Source of the DNA: Acidobacteriota bacterium
Lineage (GTDB): Bacteria; Acidobacteriota; Vicinamibacteria; Vicinamibacterales; UBA8438
Length of the DNA stretch: 7,096 bases
Reading direction: 5' to 3'
Assembly (NCBI GenBank): GCA_011523485.1
Contig: WTGR01000442.1
Coordinates: forward strand, 1-7,096
Position 1 is the stretch's first letter. Each line of letters starts with the position of its first letter. A model generated the notes under the pieces. That model was given only the letters and a program-made list of their open reading frames with translations, searched no databases and was not told the origin of the DNA. Below, one piece after another: positions 6,567 through 7,096 of this stretch. The position numbers and the translations under genes were made by a program.

Positions 6567-7096
6567 CTACCAGCTCAACTGCGTCGACAGCCGCAGCATC
6601 CGGCCGAGCACGTAGCGGCTCGGCTGCGCCCAGACGCCCGACGTGTAGTTGGTCGACGCCTCGGCGTACCAGACGTCGGTGTTGGTCACGTTGTAGATCT
6701 CGAGCTGCGGGCGGAACTCGACGCCACCCGCATTGAAGATCCGCTGGAAGCTGAAGTTCACCATGTTGGTCCGGGGCAACTGGTGGAACGTCCCGGCGGG
6801 CGCAACCGGCACGGTAATCGACGACTGCACCATGTCCGGGATGACCGGCATCCCCGGCATGCAGGGCGCGCCGTTCACCGTTGCGCCCTGGCACGTCGGG
6901 GAGCGGCCGGTGGATCCGCCGTCCGCCGCGTAAACGGTGTTGCGGGTGATGACCCAGTTGACCGGCAGCAGCTCGTCGACGCGCTGGATGTCGCCCGTCA
7001 GCCGGCCGGTGACGCTGTTCAGCACCAGGCTGAACTGCGCGCCGCCGGGCAGCGGGAAGTAGCCGCCGAGCTTGAAGTCGTTCTTGAAGTCGACCC
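6567..7096 (-). CDS. TonB-dependent receptor, C-terminal end of the beta-barrel
   Basis: This is the last 175 residues of an outer-membrane receptor; the frame runs open off the right edge (VDFKNDFKLGGYFPLPGG), so the start lies outside. TonB-dependent receptors import siderophores, vitamins or glycans using the inner-membrane TonB complex; the ligand cannot be inferred here. The alternating strands and turns are those of an acidobacterial barrel end: QFSLVLNSVTGRL, INWV-like VNWVITRNTVY, ITVPVAPAGTFHQLPRTNMV, NFSFQRIF, VEFRPQLEIYNVTNTDVWY, YVLGRMLRLSTQLSW. The protein ends in an aromatic residue (Trp), as outer-membrane barrels need for BAM recognition (usually Phe). A loop with two cysteines and repeated MPGMPVIPDM-type residues sits between strands. 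An internal GTG at 7025 is not the start. It is the first gene of the minus-strand run and is followed by a hairpin. Confidence 0.85.
   Translation of the reverse strand, partial: VDFKNDFKLGGYFPLPGGAQFSLVLNSVTGRLTGDIQRVDELLPVNWVITRNTVYAADGGSTGRSPTCQGATVNGAPCMPGMPVIPDMVQSSITVPVAPAGTFHQLPRTNMVNFSFQRIFNAGGVEFRPQLEIYNVTNTDVWYAEASTNYTSGVWAQPSRYVLGRMLRLSTQLSW

Noticed and set aside
5800..6894. A 364-codon minus-strand open frame spanning the permease and receptor
   Set aside because: It crosses two real genes in a different frame and the intergenic hairpin, and is Arg/Gly-rich without domains. Only its overlap with the MazF-like stretch was considered, and that stretch is in another frame.
1..7096. 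CRISPR array, tRNA/rRNA genes, IS elements or transposase genes
   Set aside because: No regularly spaced repeats, no tRNA-like cloverleaf, no rRNA motifs and no transposase or integrase reading frame were seen on either strand.

Overview
This is a GC-rich bacterial window (roughly 60-80% GC in the lines sampled by eye). Its gene content points to Acidobacteriota, most likely Vicinamibacteria-like. It has an 'acidobacterial duplicated orphan permease' (ADOP/MacB-type), the C-terminus of a TonB-dependent receptor of the kind abundant in that phylum, a PQQ alcohol dehydrogenase and a SUMF1-domain remnant. The taxonomic call is inference from family distribution, not from a marker gene.

Layout, left to right: (1) the 3' end of a plus-strand quinoprotein alcohol dehydrogenase (to 509); (2) a short convergent gap holding a 10-bp inverted repeat (528-565); (3) a minus-strand array that fills the rest of the window. 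Read in its own direction (right to left) the array contains the 3' end of a TonB-dependent receptor (7096-6567), a GC-rich hairpin, a probable MazF-like C-terminal remnant (6466-6356), an ADOP permease (6359-3870), a small DUF1801 protein (3788-3366), an AlbA_2/GHKL ATPase-like regulator (3282-2095), a ParA-family ATPase (2098-1112) and a degraded SUMF1/formylglycine-generating-enzyme-like domain (1115-573).

The receptor, permease and quinoprotein dehydrogenase are typical chromosomal genes: envelope uptake or export and periplasmic alcohol oxidation. The accessory core is the AlbA_2-ATPase + ParA pair. The two genes overlap by ATGA, are preceded by the only AT-rich promoter-like patch seen, and are flanked by gene debris (SUMF1 remnant, MazF remnant). 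They look like a two-gene module coupling a RecG/Schlafen-type AlbA_2-GHKL protein to a ParA ATPase. I do not recognise it as a named system. Its ParA carries Gln in place of the canonical P-loop Lys, so it may be a non-hydrolysing variant or a decaying copy. Nothing here proves a new defence or partition system; it is the best candidate in the window.
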